Shown: piece by piece, positions 28,031 to 37,085 of the stretch | Position numbering within the stretch: the stretch's first letter is position 1 | Layout of the letters: each line of letters opens with the position of its first letter | Source of the DNA: Aphanothece sacrum FPU1 | GTDB taxonomy: Bacteria; Cyanobacteriota; Cyanobacteriia; Cyanobacteriales; Microcystaceae | NCBI RefSeq assembly: GCF_003864295.1 | Contig: NZ_BDQK01000017.1 | Coordinates: 372,001-436,000, forward strand | DNA: 64,000 nt | Direction: 5' to 3' | Made by a program: the position numbers and the translations under genes | The notes under the pieces: model-generated | Told to the model about the DNA's origin: nothing | What the model saw: the letters and a program-made list of their open reading frames with translations, nothing else | Database searches by the model: none

Positions 28031-29881
28031 GTGGAAGACAAGCGATTTAGTTTAATTTTAAGAGAACCGTATATGCACCAACTCAAGCAATACTCGGTTG
28101 CAGAAACACTTGAAAAAGACTTAGGAGATCCCTTAGATCCTAATAACATAATGTCTTTTAAACAAGTAGTTGACATCGATGAGACGGAAGAATTTCCTCA
28201 CTCACAGATCGAATGGCTTTACAATTGGAAACTGCAACATTATTATGTTCCGGCGGAGTGTGGTGGGGAGTTTACCTCTTTTGAGGAATTTGTCGCATTT
28301 GTTCGAGTTTTAAGTCGTCGAGATCAAACTATTGGTATTGCTTTTACAACTCTTTTTTGGTCATTTATTACTTGGATGAGTGGAAGCGATGAACAAAAGC
28401 AAAAATTAGCCAATTATATTAAAAATGAACAGGGGACAATGTGTTTAGGTTATTCTGAACGAGAACATGGAAGTGATCTAGTTGGGGGTGATCTAACAGC
28501 GAAAAAAGTATCAGGAGGTTATATTCTCAATGGGGAAAAATGGCCAATTAACCGAGCAACAATATCGGGAATTTCCTATATTTTAGCTAAAACTGCTCCC
28601 GAAGGTGGGGCCAAATGTTTAACCTTATTTATGGTGAACAAGCGAGAATTAGATCCAGAAAAATATTACAATTTACCTAAAATTCTGACTCATGGAATTC
28701 GGGCTTCCGATATGAGTGGAATTGGCTTTAAAGATTGTTTTGTTCCTGATTCAATGCGCCTAAAAAATGAAGGAGATGGCTTAGAAATTGCCCTAAAAGG
28801 GTTTCAAATTACTCGTACTTTATGCGCTGCTTTCTCATTAGGGGCAGCAGATACAGCCTTAAGAACAACTCTTAATTTTGCTTCAAAACGTATTGTTTAT
28901 GGGAAAACAGTATTTGATCTTCCCCAACCTCGTCAAACATTGGTAGATGCTTTTTTAGATTTGTTAATCTGTGATTGTGAAACCATTGGATCAGCTAGAG
29001 GATTTCATGTAGTTCCCGAACAATTTAGTGTTTGGGCCTCTGTGGTGAAATACTTTGTCACCACTCAGTTAGAAACCATGATCAATAATGTTTATGTGGT
29101 GTTAGGTTCTCGCTTTTATATGCGCGAAGAACACGACTGGGGAATCTTTCAAAAGGTACTACGAGATAATTCTATTATCAGTATGTTTGATGGTAGTACG
29201 GTTGTAAATTTACACGCCCTGATATTACAATTGCGTCCACTGACAAAATATCGTAGTCGCAGAAAGTCAAATACAATGGCAGAAATTCAAGGACGACTAG
29301 AAACGATTTTTTCATTAGAAAAACCTCTGCCTACCTTTACACCAACTGAGTTAGAATTATTTGGACGAGGCATAGATGATCCCTTACAAGGGTTAGAAAT
29401 TGCCTTACAACAACTTGAAGATTTAAAACAAACATCTGATCTAGATGAACAAGTGTTAGAAAACCTCTTACAATTGGGTAATCTAGTTTTAGAGGAATTA
29501 GATAATCATGATCAATTAATTGCTAATTCAAAATTTGAATATGGTCATGATCAGTCCCCTGAATTGTTTGAAATTGCCAAAAAATATTGTAATCTTCATG
29601 CGGCCGCCGCTTGTTTACATATGTGGCTTTATAATCGCACAATTTTAGGAGACTTTTTTGCTAAGGGAGAATGGTTAGTTTTGAGTTTACATCGACTATT
29701 ACGAACAATAAGACATCTTCCTTATTGTCTCAGTGAAATCTACGTCGAAAATACTGCTCAAGAACTGCTAAAACTATACAAAGAAGATAAACTATTTTCA
29801 ATAGTTCCTTTTCAACTTGCTCAATCACAATCACCAGAGGATAAACCCTATGCAACTTCAGGACTCCAGCTTAAAGCTTAA
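28031..29881 (+). CDS. Acyl-CoA dehydrogenase-like flavoprotein
   Basis: 616 residues from GTG 28031; ATG 28073 (MHQLKQYSV) is an equally plausible start. The ACAD fold is clear: LGYSEREHGSDLVGGDLTAKKVSGGYILNGEKWPINRA and the FAD-binding region. At about 386-389 the sequence is FDGS where canonical enzymes have YEG, so the usual catalytic Glu appears as Asp. A ~200-residue C-terminal helical extension follows. The ACP gene overlaps its 3' end by 32 bp, so the substrate is probably an ACP-bound acyl chain. Confidence 0.85.
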   Translation: MEDKRFSLILREPYMHQLKQYSVAETLEKDLGDPLDPNNIMSFKQVVDIDETEEFPHSQIEWLYNWKLQHYYVPAECGGEFTSFEEFVAFVRVLSRRDQTIGIAFTTLFWSFITWMSGSDEQKQKLANYIKNEQGTMCLGYSEREHGSDLVGGDLTAKKVSGGYILNGEKWPINRATISGISYILAKTAPEGGAKCLTLFMVNKRELDPEKYYNLPKILTHGIRASDMSGIGFKDCFVPDSMRLKNEGDGLEIALKGFQITRTLCAAFSLGAADTALRTTLNFASKRIVYGKTVFDLPQPRQTLVDAFLDLLICDCETIGSARGFHVVPEQFSVWASVVKYFVTTQLETMINNVYVVLGSRFYMREEHDWGIFQKVLRDNSIISMFDGSTVVNLHALILQLRPLTKYRSRRKSNTMAEIQGRLETIFSLEKPLPTFTPTELELFGRGIDDPLQGLEIALQQLEDLKQTSDLDEQVLENLLQLGNLVLEELDNHDQLIANSKFEYGHDQSPELFEIAKKYCNLHAAAACLHMWLYNRTILGDFFAKGEWLVLSLHRLLRTIRHLPYCLSEIYVENTAQELLKLYKEDKLFSIVPFQLAQSQSPEDKPYATSGLQLKA

Positions 29882-30263
29882 TGAACCCCAAACCGTAACT
29901 AACCCGGTAGAGGCCCTACAAATGTGGCTAATCAAGCAGTTAGCTGAACAATTATCTCATGATCCTAGCACCATTAAAGTTAGTGAACCTTTAACTCGTT
30001 ATGGACTCGACTCCATTGATGCTGTAACCTTAGTAGGAGACTTAGAAGATTGGCTAGATATGAAACTTCCTGATACTTTATTTTGGGATTATCCAACTAT
30101 TGCTAAAGCATCTCAATATTTAGCCGAAAATTTTGATATTACCGGGGCATTAGATAACTTAAAAGCAGAAGAATTAACCACCGTAGTTCCTAACAATAAA
30201 GCCTCGGAAAATTTGGCTGAAAATAAAAAAGGTTGGGGTGGTCTTTTTGGAAGGTTTAAATAA
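29850..30263 (+). CDS. Acyl carrier protein
   Basis: 137 residues from ATG 29850, overlapping the dehydrogenase by 32 bp in another frame; the open frame reaches 29817 but only the ATG has a usual start. The core (RYGLDSIDAVTLVGDLEDWLDMKLPDTLFWDYPTI) has the DSI phosphopantetheine motif near Ser-56, as in ACPs of polyketide or acyl-AMP-ligase pathways, rather than the fatty-acid AcpP (DSL). The C-terminal 40 residues are a Lys/Asn-rich tail. It probably carries the acyl chain between the flanking enzymes. Confidence 0.9.
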   Translation: MQLQDSSLKLNEPQTVTNPVEALQMWLIKQLAEQLSHDPSTIKVSEPLTRYGLDSIDAVTLVGDLEDWLDMKLPDTLFWDYPTIAKASQYLAENFDITGALDNLKAEELTTVVPNNKASENLAENKKGWGGLFGRFK

Positions 30264-30290
30264 AACTGGACTCATGAACCAGCATCACTT

Positions 30291-30318
30291 GTAGGGTCAA
30301 TTCATGAATTGATCCTAG
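30291..30318 (+). repeat. Near-perfect palindrome GTAGGGTCAATTCATGAATTG...
   Basis: A 28-bp near-palindrome in the gap between the ACP and MBOAT genes. Related palindromes with the same GTAGGGGTCAA arms occur at 46552, 57726 and 58849. Confidence 0.6.
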
Positions 30319-30375
30319 CAAAAGACCCAATATCTAGAGGCGTTGTGTAAGTCGAGTAAAAGATAAATTTATGAA

Positions 30376-31833
30376 ATGAACTATTCTGATTTTTCGTTTT
30401 GGTGGGTATTAATTTTATTTAGCGTTCCCTATTTTACGGTGCGCTACATTGCTAAATCTTTTAATTTATGGCGAGGTATTTTTGATACTATTGGGGTTTT
30501 AGCCTTATCCCTTATTTTATTTCTTAATGCCAGTCGTTCTAGTTTTGTTATTTTTATTTTTGAAGTTATTTTTAACTACTTGATGGTGTGGTGGATGTTA
30601 CGCCTTCAAGGAGGGAAAGCTAAATTAATTGCCACTATTGTTATTGTTATTAATATTGGTATTTTAGCTTATTTTAAATATCTGACTTTCTTTGTAGAAG
30701 ATCTCTTAGGAATATTCTTAAATATTCCTGATAATTGGCAACAAACCTTTCCGATTCCTGTTAGAAATCAAATTCCCCCTGGACTGTCATTTTATACATT
30801 TCAAATGGTCGGTTTTGTGGTTGACTCATTAGCTGATCGCAAAAAGAAACCGATTGGAATTCTTGATTACATGAACTTTGTATCTTTTTTCCCTCAAATT
30901 GTAGCAGGGCCAATTGAACGTCGTAAAGATTTATTTCCGCAAATAGAATCCTTTCGTTTTAAATTTACTATTGATAATTTTGAGCAAGCATTTAAGTGGA
31001 TATCTCTAGGATTTTTTATGAAATTTGTCTTAGCTGATAATATTGCTCCATATATTGACTTAACTATTAGTAATAATGCTTGGACAGTTTGGTTTTTTGC
31101 CTTATTATTTACCTTAAGAATCTATTTTGATTTTGCTGGTTATAGCTTTGTAGCTGTAGGTTTAGGGCATTTTTTAGGAGTTAATATAACAGTTAACTTT
31201 TTAGCCCCTTATACTTCACAAAGTATTAATGAATTTTGGCGACGTTGGCATATTACACTTAGTACCTGGTTTCGAGATTACGTTTTTTTACCTTTAATGG
31301 GATCAAATAAAAAATGGGCTGCTTTTTACCTATTTTTAACCTTTACTTTATCAGGATTTTGGCACGGTGCAGCCTGGAATTTTATTATTTGGGGAGCATA
31401 TCATGGGGCATTATTATTAGTATTACGTTATTTAGGTCGGCCCTTTTATGGATTAATTGGTAATTATGTCCCTCGTCCCCAGATTATTTCTTGGGGTTTA
31501 ACCTTTGGTTCTGTCATTTTTGGTTGTCTTTTCTTCATGGAAACTAACAGTCATCGTCTCTTAACTAAGTTACATACTTTAGTGACTCCTGGGGCTTATT
31601 CTTGGGATAATTTTCAAGGAGTTTGGTCATCTTATACTGTCAATGAGGTATCAGCATTAGGACTGGTTTTAGTTCTGTCTACGTTGATTTTATTAATGGA
31701 ACATATCGCTGTTTGGCAAGGTAAATTTGAATATGAATTATTATTGTCTCGCTGGGTGTCTCCAGTATTATTAGCTTTAACAATTTTACTAGCGGCAAAT
31801 ATTCCATCTGAGTTTATTTATTTTGAATTCTAA
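30376..31833 (+). CDS. MBOAT family O-acyltransferase
   Basis: 485 residues with about ten to twelve membrane segments. MBOAT hallmarks are FWRRWHITLSTWFRDYVFLPL (His about 292) and SGFWHGAAWNFIIWGAYHG (catalytic His about 330), as in AlgI/DltB-like enzymes that move acyl groups across the membrane to sugar or lipid acceptors. Its stop overlaps the ATG of the next gene (TAATG). With the ACP and dehydrogenase upstream, it may take a modified acyl group and export it; no acceptor is evident. Confidence 0.92.
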   Translation: MNYSDFSFWWVLILFSVPYFTVRYIAKSFNLWRGIFDTIGVLALSLILFLNASRSSFVIFIFEVIFNYLMVWWMLRLQGGKAKLIATIVIVINIGILAYFKYLTFFVEDLLGIFLNIPDNWQQTFPIPVRNQIPPGLSFYTFQMVGFVVDSLADRKKKPIGILDYMNFVSFFPQIVAGPIERRKDLFPQIESFRFKFTIDNFEQAFKWISLGFFMKFVLADNIAPYIDLTISNNAWTVWFFALLFTLRIYFDFAGYSFVAVGLGHFLGVNITVNFLAPYTSQSINEFWRRWHITLSTWFRDYVFLPLMGSNKKWAAFYLFLTFTLSGFWHGAAWNFIIWGAYHGALLLVLRYLGRPFYGLIGNYVPRPQIISWGLTFGSVIFGCLFFMETNSHRLLTKLHTLVTPGAYSWDNFQGVWSSYTVNEVSALGLVLVLSTLILLMEHIAVWQGKFEYELLLSRWVSPVLLALTILLAANIPSEFIYFEF

Positions 31834-33077
31834 TGAATAACAAACCTTTAATTAATATATGTGTTTTAGGCGGGGGATTTGGTGGACTTTATACAGCCTT
31901 ATCTCTGACTCGTTTTTCTGAGATAAAATCAGGACAATATCAAATTACGTTAGTAGAAAGAAATGATTCTTTTTTATTTACTCCCTTATTATATGAGTTA
32001 ATTACGGGAGAATTACAACGGTGGGAAATTGCCCCATCTTATCAAAAATTATTAGCAGGAACCCCCATTAAATTATGTCAAAATACTGTTGAAGGAATTG
32101 ATCTTAAAACTCGTCAAGTTAAACTAGATGATGATCAATTATTAAGCTATGATTATTTAATTTTAGGGGTAGGAACTCAAAACCGTTGGGCGGATATTCC
32201 AGGGTTAAAAAATAATGCTTTAACTTTTCGTACATTAGCCGATGTAGAACGATTACAAACTCAATTACATTTATTAGAAACATCGGAACGTCAACGAATA
32301 AGATTAGCCGTCATTGGGGCCGGCCCGAACGGAATTGAACTATCTTGTAAATTAGCTGATCGTCTGGGAAAACGAGGAGAAATTGTTTTAATTGAACGAG
32401 GAAATGAGATCTTAAAATGGTTTTCTCAGGGGGTACGTTCAGCTTCTTATAAAGCTTTAGATTCTCGTCGTATACAATTATATCGACAAACCAACGTTAA
32501 TAAAATTGCTGAAGATTCTATAACTTTAATTCGTCAAAAAGAACAAGAAACTTTACCGATTGATTTAGTTATCTGGGTAGGGGGAACCCAATCAAGATCA
32601 TGGATTAAGGCGTTAAACTGTCAACAAAATGCCCAAGGAAAACTGTTAACCCTTCCTACATTACAACTAATGGATTATCCAGAGGTATTTGCCTTAGGTG
32701 ATTTAGCAGAAATTCATCAGACTAAACAACAAATTCCTGCTACAGCACAAGTGGCTTATCAACAGGCAAGTTGTGCGGCTAAAAATTTAATTGCCCTTAT
32801 AAAAAATAAACCTTTAAAAGCATTTTATTATTTACATCTTGGGGATATGCTAACATTAGGAAAAGGAGAAGCAATTGTCTCTAGTTTTTGTCTGAATATT
32901 GAAGGATATTTAGGGTCTATTATTAGACGACTTGCTTATATTTTTCGCTTGCCAACTACTCGTCATCGACTCCAAGTTTTAAGGAATTTATTACAAAAAA
33001 GCTTGTTAAAAATAAGACGTTTTTTTCGGTGGCGATTAACTAGATTATTATTAGCAAAGTCCGCTAAAAATTATTAA
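31833..33077 (+). CDS. Type II NADH dehydrogenase-like NAD(P)/FAD oxidoreductase
   Basis: 414 residues. The FAD-binding GGGFGGLYTA at 10-19 and NADH-binding AVIGAGPNGIEL near 150-162 place it in the NDH-2/Ndb family. The C-terminal part (MLTLGKGEAIVSSFCLNIEG...) is a likely peripheral membrane anchor with basic residues. It oxidises NAD(P)H and reduces quinone. It overlaps the MBOAT stop by one base, so it is translated with it; whether it serves the acyl pathway or respiration is open. Confidence 0.85.
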   Translation: MNNKPLINICVLGGGFGGLYTALSLTRFSEIKSGQYQITLVERNDSFLFTPLLYELITGELQRWEIAPSYQKLLAGTPIKLCQNTVEGIDLKTRQVKLDDDQLLSYDYLILGVGTQNRWADIPGLKNNALTFRTLADVERLQTQLHLLETSERQRIRLAVIGAGPNGIELSCKLADRLGKRGEIVLIERGNEILKWFSQGVRSASYKALDSRRIQLYRQTNVNKIAEDSITLIRQKEQETLPIDLVIWVGGTQSRSWIKALNCQQNAQGKLLTLPTLQLMDYPEVFALGDLAEIHQTKQQIPATAQVAYQQASCAAKNLIALIKNKPLKAFYYLHLGDMLTLGKGEAIVSSFCLNIEGYLGSIIRRLAYIFRLPTTRHRLQVLRNLLQKSLLKIRRFFRWRLTRLLLAKSAKNY

Positions 33078-33130
33078 TAATCAACCGTTGTAGGGGTGAA
33101 CGACCTTCATTTGCGTCAACTTAGTCCAAA

Positions 33131-33195
33131 ACGCCAACAGACTAAAGTCTGTGGCTATACGAACAAAGTCCGACGAGCGCGGACTTTCTGTTTAT
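33131..33195 (+). mobile_element. Copy E fragment of the multi-hairpin element
   Basis: Only AGACTaaAGTCT, the left arm CTATACGAACAAAG and GTCCGacgagcgCGGAC remain, with no terminal repeat. Confidence 0.6.
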
Positions 33196-33303
33196 CCCCA
33201 ACCCCTAACCCCAATCTTGACTTTTGCCTACTTGTCACCCCCTACGGATAACTGGTTTAAGCTATTGAAATAAGAAATCAACTCATAAGAGGAAATGAAC
33301 ATA

Positions 33304-33552
33304 ATGGATGCTTTTAGCCTCGTTCCCCCTGATTGGAGTCAAAATGCTATTCATGGATTAAAATTTTGTTGTCCTCGTTGTCATGAGGCCGCCAGTAAAG
33401 CACAACGAGTTTGGATTAACCGACGGGCCCCCGTTTTATGTGAAGATTATCGTCGTAAATGGCAAGAATTTTATCACTGCGAATGCCAACAAGCTTGGTG
33501 GGCCTGGAATAGCGATCGCCCCCCATCTGAGTTAACAAAACCGACGGAGTGA
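33304..33552 (+). CDS. Hypothetical small Cys-rich protein
   Basis: 82 residues from ATG 33304; ATG 33295 is too near the AGAGGA ribosome-binding site (33287-33292) to be the natural start. It has CCPRC near the N-terminus and HCEC near residue 60, a likely zinc site, with a Trp-rich tail (WWAWNSD). Short zinc-binding proteins of this kind recur in cyanobacteria without assigned role. I do not recognise the family. Confidence 0.6.
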   Translation: MDAFSLVPPDWSQNAIHGLKFCCPRCHEAASKAQRVWINRRAPVLCEDYRRKWQEFYHCECQQAWWAWNSDRPPSELTKPTE

Positions 33553-33631
33553 TTATGTTAAGTAAACCGAATAAAACGCAATATTGGGCAGCGTTTATTT
33601 GTTTAGGGAATCCAGCCGCCTTGAAAAATTA

Positions 33632-33718
33632 GGTGTTGCTGATTGATGGTATGATTCTTATCTTGCGCAAAGAATCAACGCAAAGAATAGTTGTTTCATA
33701 CCCTGATTCAGCAACGCC
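33632..33718 (+). mobile_element. 87-bp MITE-like element with GGCGTTGCTGA ends
   Basis: The 33553-33940 gap has no gene. GGTGTTGCTGATTGATGGTATGA at the left pairs (imperfectly) with TCATACCCTGATTCAGCAACGCC at the right. Terminal GGCGTTGCTGAA is seen in IS-type transposons. It is followed by GGTTGGGTTGAGGCACGAAACCCAA, a short repeat also at 53925, and a solo AACCTGAGTTCG motif at 33790. Confidence 0.65.
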
Positions 33719-33940
33719 GTATTATAGGTTGGGTTGAGGCACGAAACCCAATACCCAAAACGATAGCAAAAGTCCCTCACTTCTATTAACCTGAGTTCGG
33801 GTTTATCCAGTCATCTAGTAAGTAAAACTTAACAAAGATTTCTAAAAATATTAAATTCTAAGATTAATTACAATCCCTTAATAAATATTTAAAAATAGAG
33901 AAAAATAATGATAAGAATAAATTTCCCTTAACGGTGAGCT

Positions 33941-35056
33941 ATGAGCAGTTTTCATCCTTCTTGTCCCATTGATGAGGTTTCTGATAACCCTTCTCATCCC
34001 ATAGAACATTTAATCCTAACTGTCCAAAAACTCTCTTTAGCTCGTGATCTAGAGACAGTCATGTATATTGTTAAACACGCAGCCCGTAAACTGACTCAAT
34101 CGGACGGTGCTACTTTTATTTTACGGGATGGAAGCAATTGTTTTTACGCAGATGAAGATGCGATCGCTCCTTTGTGGAAAGGAATGCGTTTTCCTCTGGA
34201 TATTTGTATTGGGGGTTGGACTATGAATAATCGTCAACCTGCGATTATTCCTAATGTTTTGGGAGATAGTCGTATTCCTTATGAAGCTTATAAACCTACT
34301 TTTGTTAAAAGTTTATTAACCGCTCCTATTCGTCGTCTTGATCCGATTGGAGCGATCGGTATTTATTGGTCACAATATCATGAATCGACTCCAGAAGAAA
34401 TTAAATTATTGCAAGCATTAGCAGATTCAACCGCGATCGCAATGGAAAATATTCAGGTATATTCTGAATTAGAAAAACTGGTAAAAGAGCGCACAGCAGA
34501 ACTTGAATTAGCTAATCAAAATTTAGTTGAAGAAATTAGTTATCGACAACAAGCAGAAAAAGAAGTTAGACAACTTTCTCTCACTGATGAATTAACTCAA
34601 TTATCTAATAGAAGGGGGTTTAATTTATTAGGAGAACATGAATTAGATATTGCTCGTCGTCATCATTATTACTGTACCTTATTTTTTATCGATCTCGATG
34701 GCTTAAAACTGGTTAATGATACCTATGGGCATGAAATTGGCGATCAAATGATTAAAGATGCGGCTAATCTTTTTAAGCAAACTTTCCGAGATGTGGATAT
34801 TATAGCTCGTTTAGGAGGAGATGAATTCGTTATTTTAACCGCAGCAGAAGTAATCTTTGATCAGCAAGCAGTTTATCAAAGATTACTTAATAATTTAGCT
34901 AAATTTAATCAACAATCTAATCAACCTTATCAACTTTCTTTTAGTGTTGGACAAGTCAAGTATAGCCCTGAATCATCAGATTCTTTAGAAAGTTTGCTCA
35001 CTCAAGGGGATCAAGCAATGTATCTACAGAAAAAAGGCAAACATCGATATCATTAA
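33941..35056 (+). CDS. GAF-GGDEF diguanylate cyclase
   Basis: 371 residues. Residues about 25-170 form a GAF domain (DLETVMYIVKHAARKLTQSDGATFIL ... IGGWTMNNRQP) and a coiled linker follows. The GGDEF domain spans about 205-371 with DELTQLSNRRGF, LGGDEFVIL and DQAMYLQKK, so an active cyclase making c-di-GMP is expected. An RDVD five residues before GGDEF fits the inhibitory I-site. The input ligand is unknown. Nothing suggests an operon partner. Confidence 0.94.
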   Translation: MSSFHPSCPIDEVSDNPSHPIEHLILTVQKLSLARDLETVMYIVKHAARKLTQSDGATFILRDGSNCFYADEDAIAPLWKGMRFPLDICIGGWTMNNRQPAIIPNVLGDSRIPYEAYKPTFVKSLLTAPIRRLDPIGAIGIYWSQYHESTPEEIKLLQALADSTAIAMENIQVYSELEKLVKERTAELELANQNLVEEISYRQQAEKEVRQLSLTDELTQLSNRRGFNLLGEHELDIARRHHYYCTLFFIDLDGLKLVNDTYGHEIGDQMIKDAANLFKQTFRDVDIIARLGGDEFVILTAAEVIFDQQAVYQRLLNNLAKFNQQSNQPYQLSFSVGQVKYSPESSDSLESLLTQGDQAMYLQKKGKHRYH

Positions 35057-35076
35057 AGAAGAAAAAGCCCCGACTA

Positions 35077-35203
35077 AGTAACTGGACAAAAATAAACGTT
35101 ACGGTGAAGTGAGCAGGGGAGCGCCGGAGCGCCGGAGCAGGGAGAGGGGTTACAACCTAGTTACATTTCTTAACATAGTATTATTTATTTATGTCCGACT
35201 ACT
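35077..35203 (+). mobile_element. 127-bp MITE, copy 1 (AGTAACTGGACA ends)
   Basis: Ends AGTAACTGGACAAAAATAAAC and (reverse) AGTAGTCGGACATAAATAAA are imperfect terminal inverted repeats. The middle has a GGAGCGCC tandem run. TA flanks both sides. The right end supplies the stop of the GH13 remnant at 35199. The near-identical, inverted copy is at 58719-58846. Confidence 0.85.
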
Positions 35204-35582
35204 TAGCATGATTAAACACCCCATCTAAAACAATTTTTAATCCTCGTTGATGGGCTTCTTTTAACAACTTGTCAAATGCTTCATTACCCCCTAATAAAGG
35301 CTCAATTTGATAATAATCATGAGTATGATAACGATGATTACTTGCTGAACGAAAAATAGGGGTAAAATAAAGGGCTGTCACCCCTAAATTTTGCAAATAA
35401 TCTAATTTGTCAATCACTCCCCAGAGGTTCCCCCCCTTATATCCTTGAAAAGTCGGGGGACTATTCCAGTCTTCTAAGGGAACATCGAGTAACCATTGTT
35501 GTTGAGGGGGGACACTTCTAGCAAAAGCATCAGGATAAATTTGATAAAAAATAGCATTTTTTACCCAGTCAGGAGTGGTCAT
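35199..35582 (-). pseudogene. Glycoside hydrolase family 13 N-terminal fragment
   Basis: 127 codons begin like an alpha-amylase/cyclomaltodextrinase ([54 protein letters not shown]). The chain stops right after GVFNHA, well before the catalytic Asp/Glu of a ~450-residue enzyme, and the TAG belongs to the end of the MITE. Nothing of GH13 is seen beyond it. It is therefore a truncated, non-functional gene. Confidence 0.9.
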
Positions 35583-35583
35583 T

Positions 35584-35625
35584 TCAGTTATCAGTTATCA
35601 GTTATCAGTTATCAGTTATCAGTTA
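35584..35625 (+). repeat. AGTTATC heptamer tandem tract
   Basis: Five tandem copies of a ~7-bp TCAGTTA unit between the GH13 remnant and argC. Heptameric STRR-type tracts are common in cyanobacteria; related ones are at 4945, 44711 and 50965. Confidence 0.8.
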
Positions 35626-35741
35626 CCAATTGATAATTAATTCTGTTGAAAACCTCTACTTTCAAGGAAAAAGAAAAAAAGTTCATTTCTTTCAATTCTC
35701 CTTATTTCTAGAGATAGGTAATTATCAATTATCAATTAATC

Positions 35742-36800
35742 TTACGGGTAGAAACATAATTGAGGTAAACCAAGAGTTTCCTCCCATCCCATCATCAGAT
35801 TTAAACATTGTACTGCTTGTCCAGCTTGACCTTTAATGAGATTATCAATAGCAGAGAGGACAATCACGCGATCGGTGCGATCATCGGTTTCGATGCCAAT
35901 GTAACAAAGATTCGTCCCACAAGCCCATTTTGTTTGAGGATAAGTGCCATTCGGGAGAATTTTAACAAAAGGAGACGACCGATAAAACGCGCTGTAAATG
36001 GTCAAAATATCGTCCCTAACTAACCCTGGATCTCTTAAAGTCGCATAGACAGTCGCCAGGATACCTCGTACCATAGGGATTAAATGGGGCGTAAACTGCA
36101 CCCTAACTTCATGACCCGCTAATTCTGAGCAAACTTGTTCAATTTCTGGGGTATGACGATGTTTAGCAACTCCATAAGCCCCAAAAGAACCATCAGCCTC
36201 TGATAATAATAAATTAATTTTACCTTGACGGCCGCCCCCTGATGCGCCTGATTTTGCGTCAATAATAGCGGTTTCTGGGACAATTAAACCTTGTTTGAGT
36301 AAAGGAGATAAGGCCATTAAACTTGCGGTAGGATAGCATCCTGGACACCCCACTAAAGAAGCGGATTTAATTTCTTCACGGTACAATTCAGGGAGTCCAT
36401 AAACCGCTTTAACCGCCGTTTCCCCATCAGTGCGGTCTTTATTGTACCAACGAGTATAAGTCTGTAAATCTTTAAAACGGTAATCCGCCGATAGATCTAA
36501 TACTTTAACCCCTTTAGCTATTAATGGGGGGGCTAAATCACAAGCAAGTCCATTAGGAAGTCCCAAAAAGACCGCCTGACAACGAGCAGCGATAACGTCT
36601 GTATCAATAGGTTCAATGGTAAAATTAACACGGTGGCCCAAGTGGGGATAAATATCACTGTAGAGCTTTCCAGCACTATCCTTGCCACCTAGATAGACAA
36701 TTTCTACGTTAGGGTGTTCTAGTAACAACTTTACCAATTGTACCCCACCGTATCCTGAAGCCCCAATAATGCCAACTGGTATGCGTTTTGACTCACCCAT
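35742..36800 (-). CDS. argC: N-acetyl-gamma-glutamyl-phosphate reductase
   Basis: 352 residues from ATG 36800, preceded by AGGAAG nine bases upstream; the open frame to 36833 gives a non-homologous extension. GxSGYGG ([12 protein letters not shown]) is the NADP-binding site, and [13 protein letters not shown] holds the catalytic Cys, with a His of the [12 protein letters not shown] stretch. It makes N-acetylglutamate semialdehyde in arginine synthesis. Standalone, as is usual in cyanobacteria. Confidence 0.96.
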   Translation of the reverse strand: MGESKRIPVGIIGASGYGGVQLVKLLLEHPNVEIVYLGGKDSAGKLYSDIYPHLGHRVNFTIEPIDTDVIAARCQAVFLGLPNGLACDLAPPLIAKGVKVLDLSADYRFKDLQTYTRWYNKDRTDGETAVKAVYGLPELYREEIKSASLVGCPGCYPTASLMALSPLLKQGLIVPETAIIDAKSGASGGGRQGKINLLLSEADGSFGAYGVAKHRHTPEIEQVCSELAGHEVRVQFTPHLIPMVRGILATVYATLRDPGLVRDDILTIYSAFYRSSPFVKILPNGTYPQTKWACGTNLCYIGIETDDRTDRVIVLSAIDNLIKGQAGQAVQCLNLMMGWEETLGLPQLCFYP

Positions 36801-37085
36801 AAGTATCACTTCCTGACAATCTTCAATGATCAATATAATTCATGGCCGAATTGTAATCTTAAATGCTGGTAATGAATCAGAAGTTTTGCTAAAGGAATTA
36901 TGAAAAAAGGTGATTTACTTTAAAGAACAACAACTAGACTTATTCGCTGACAGAACTTCAACCTAAACTTTTGTGAGTAATCAACTCAGACTTTGGTTTT
37001 AATTTTTTAATGATAAAATGAAGTGTTAAAACGAGGGTTTTCTATACAAATTAAAACAAACTGAATTAGGATTTTTATGTAAAGT

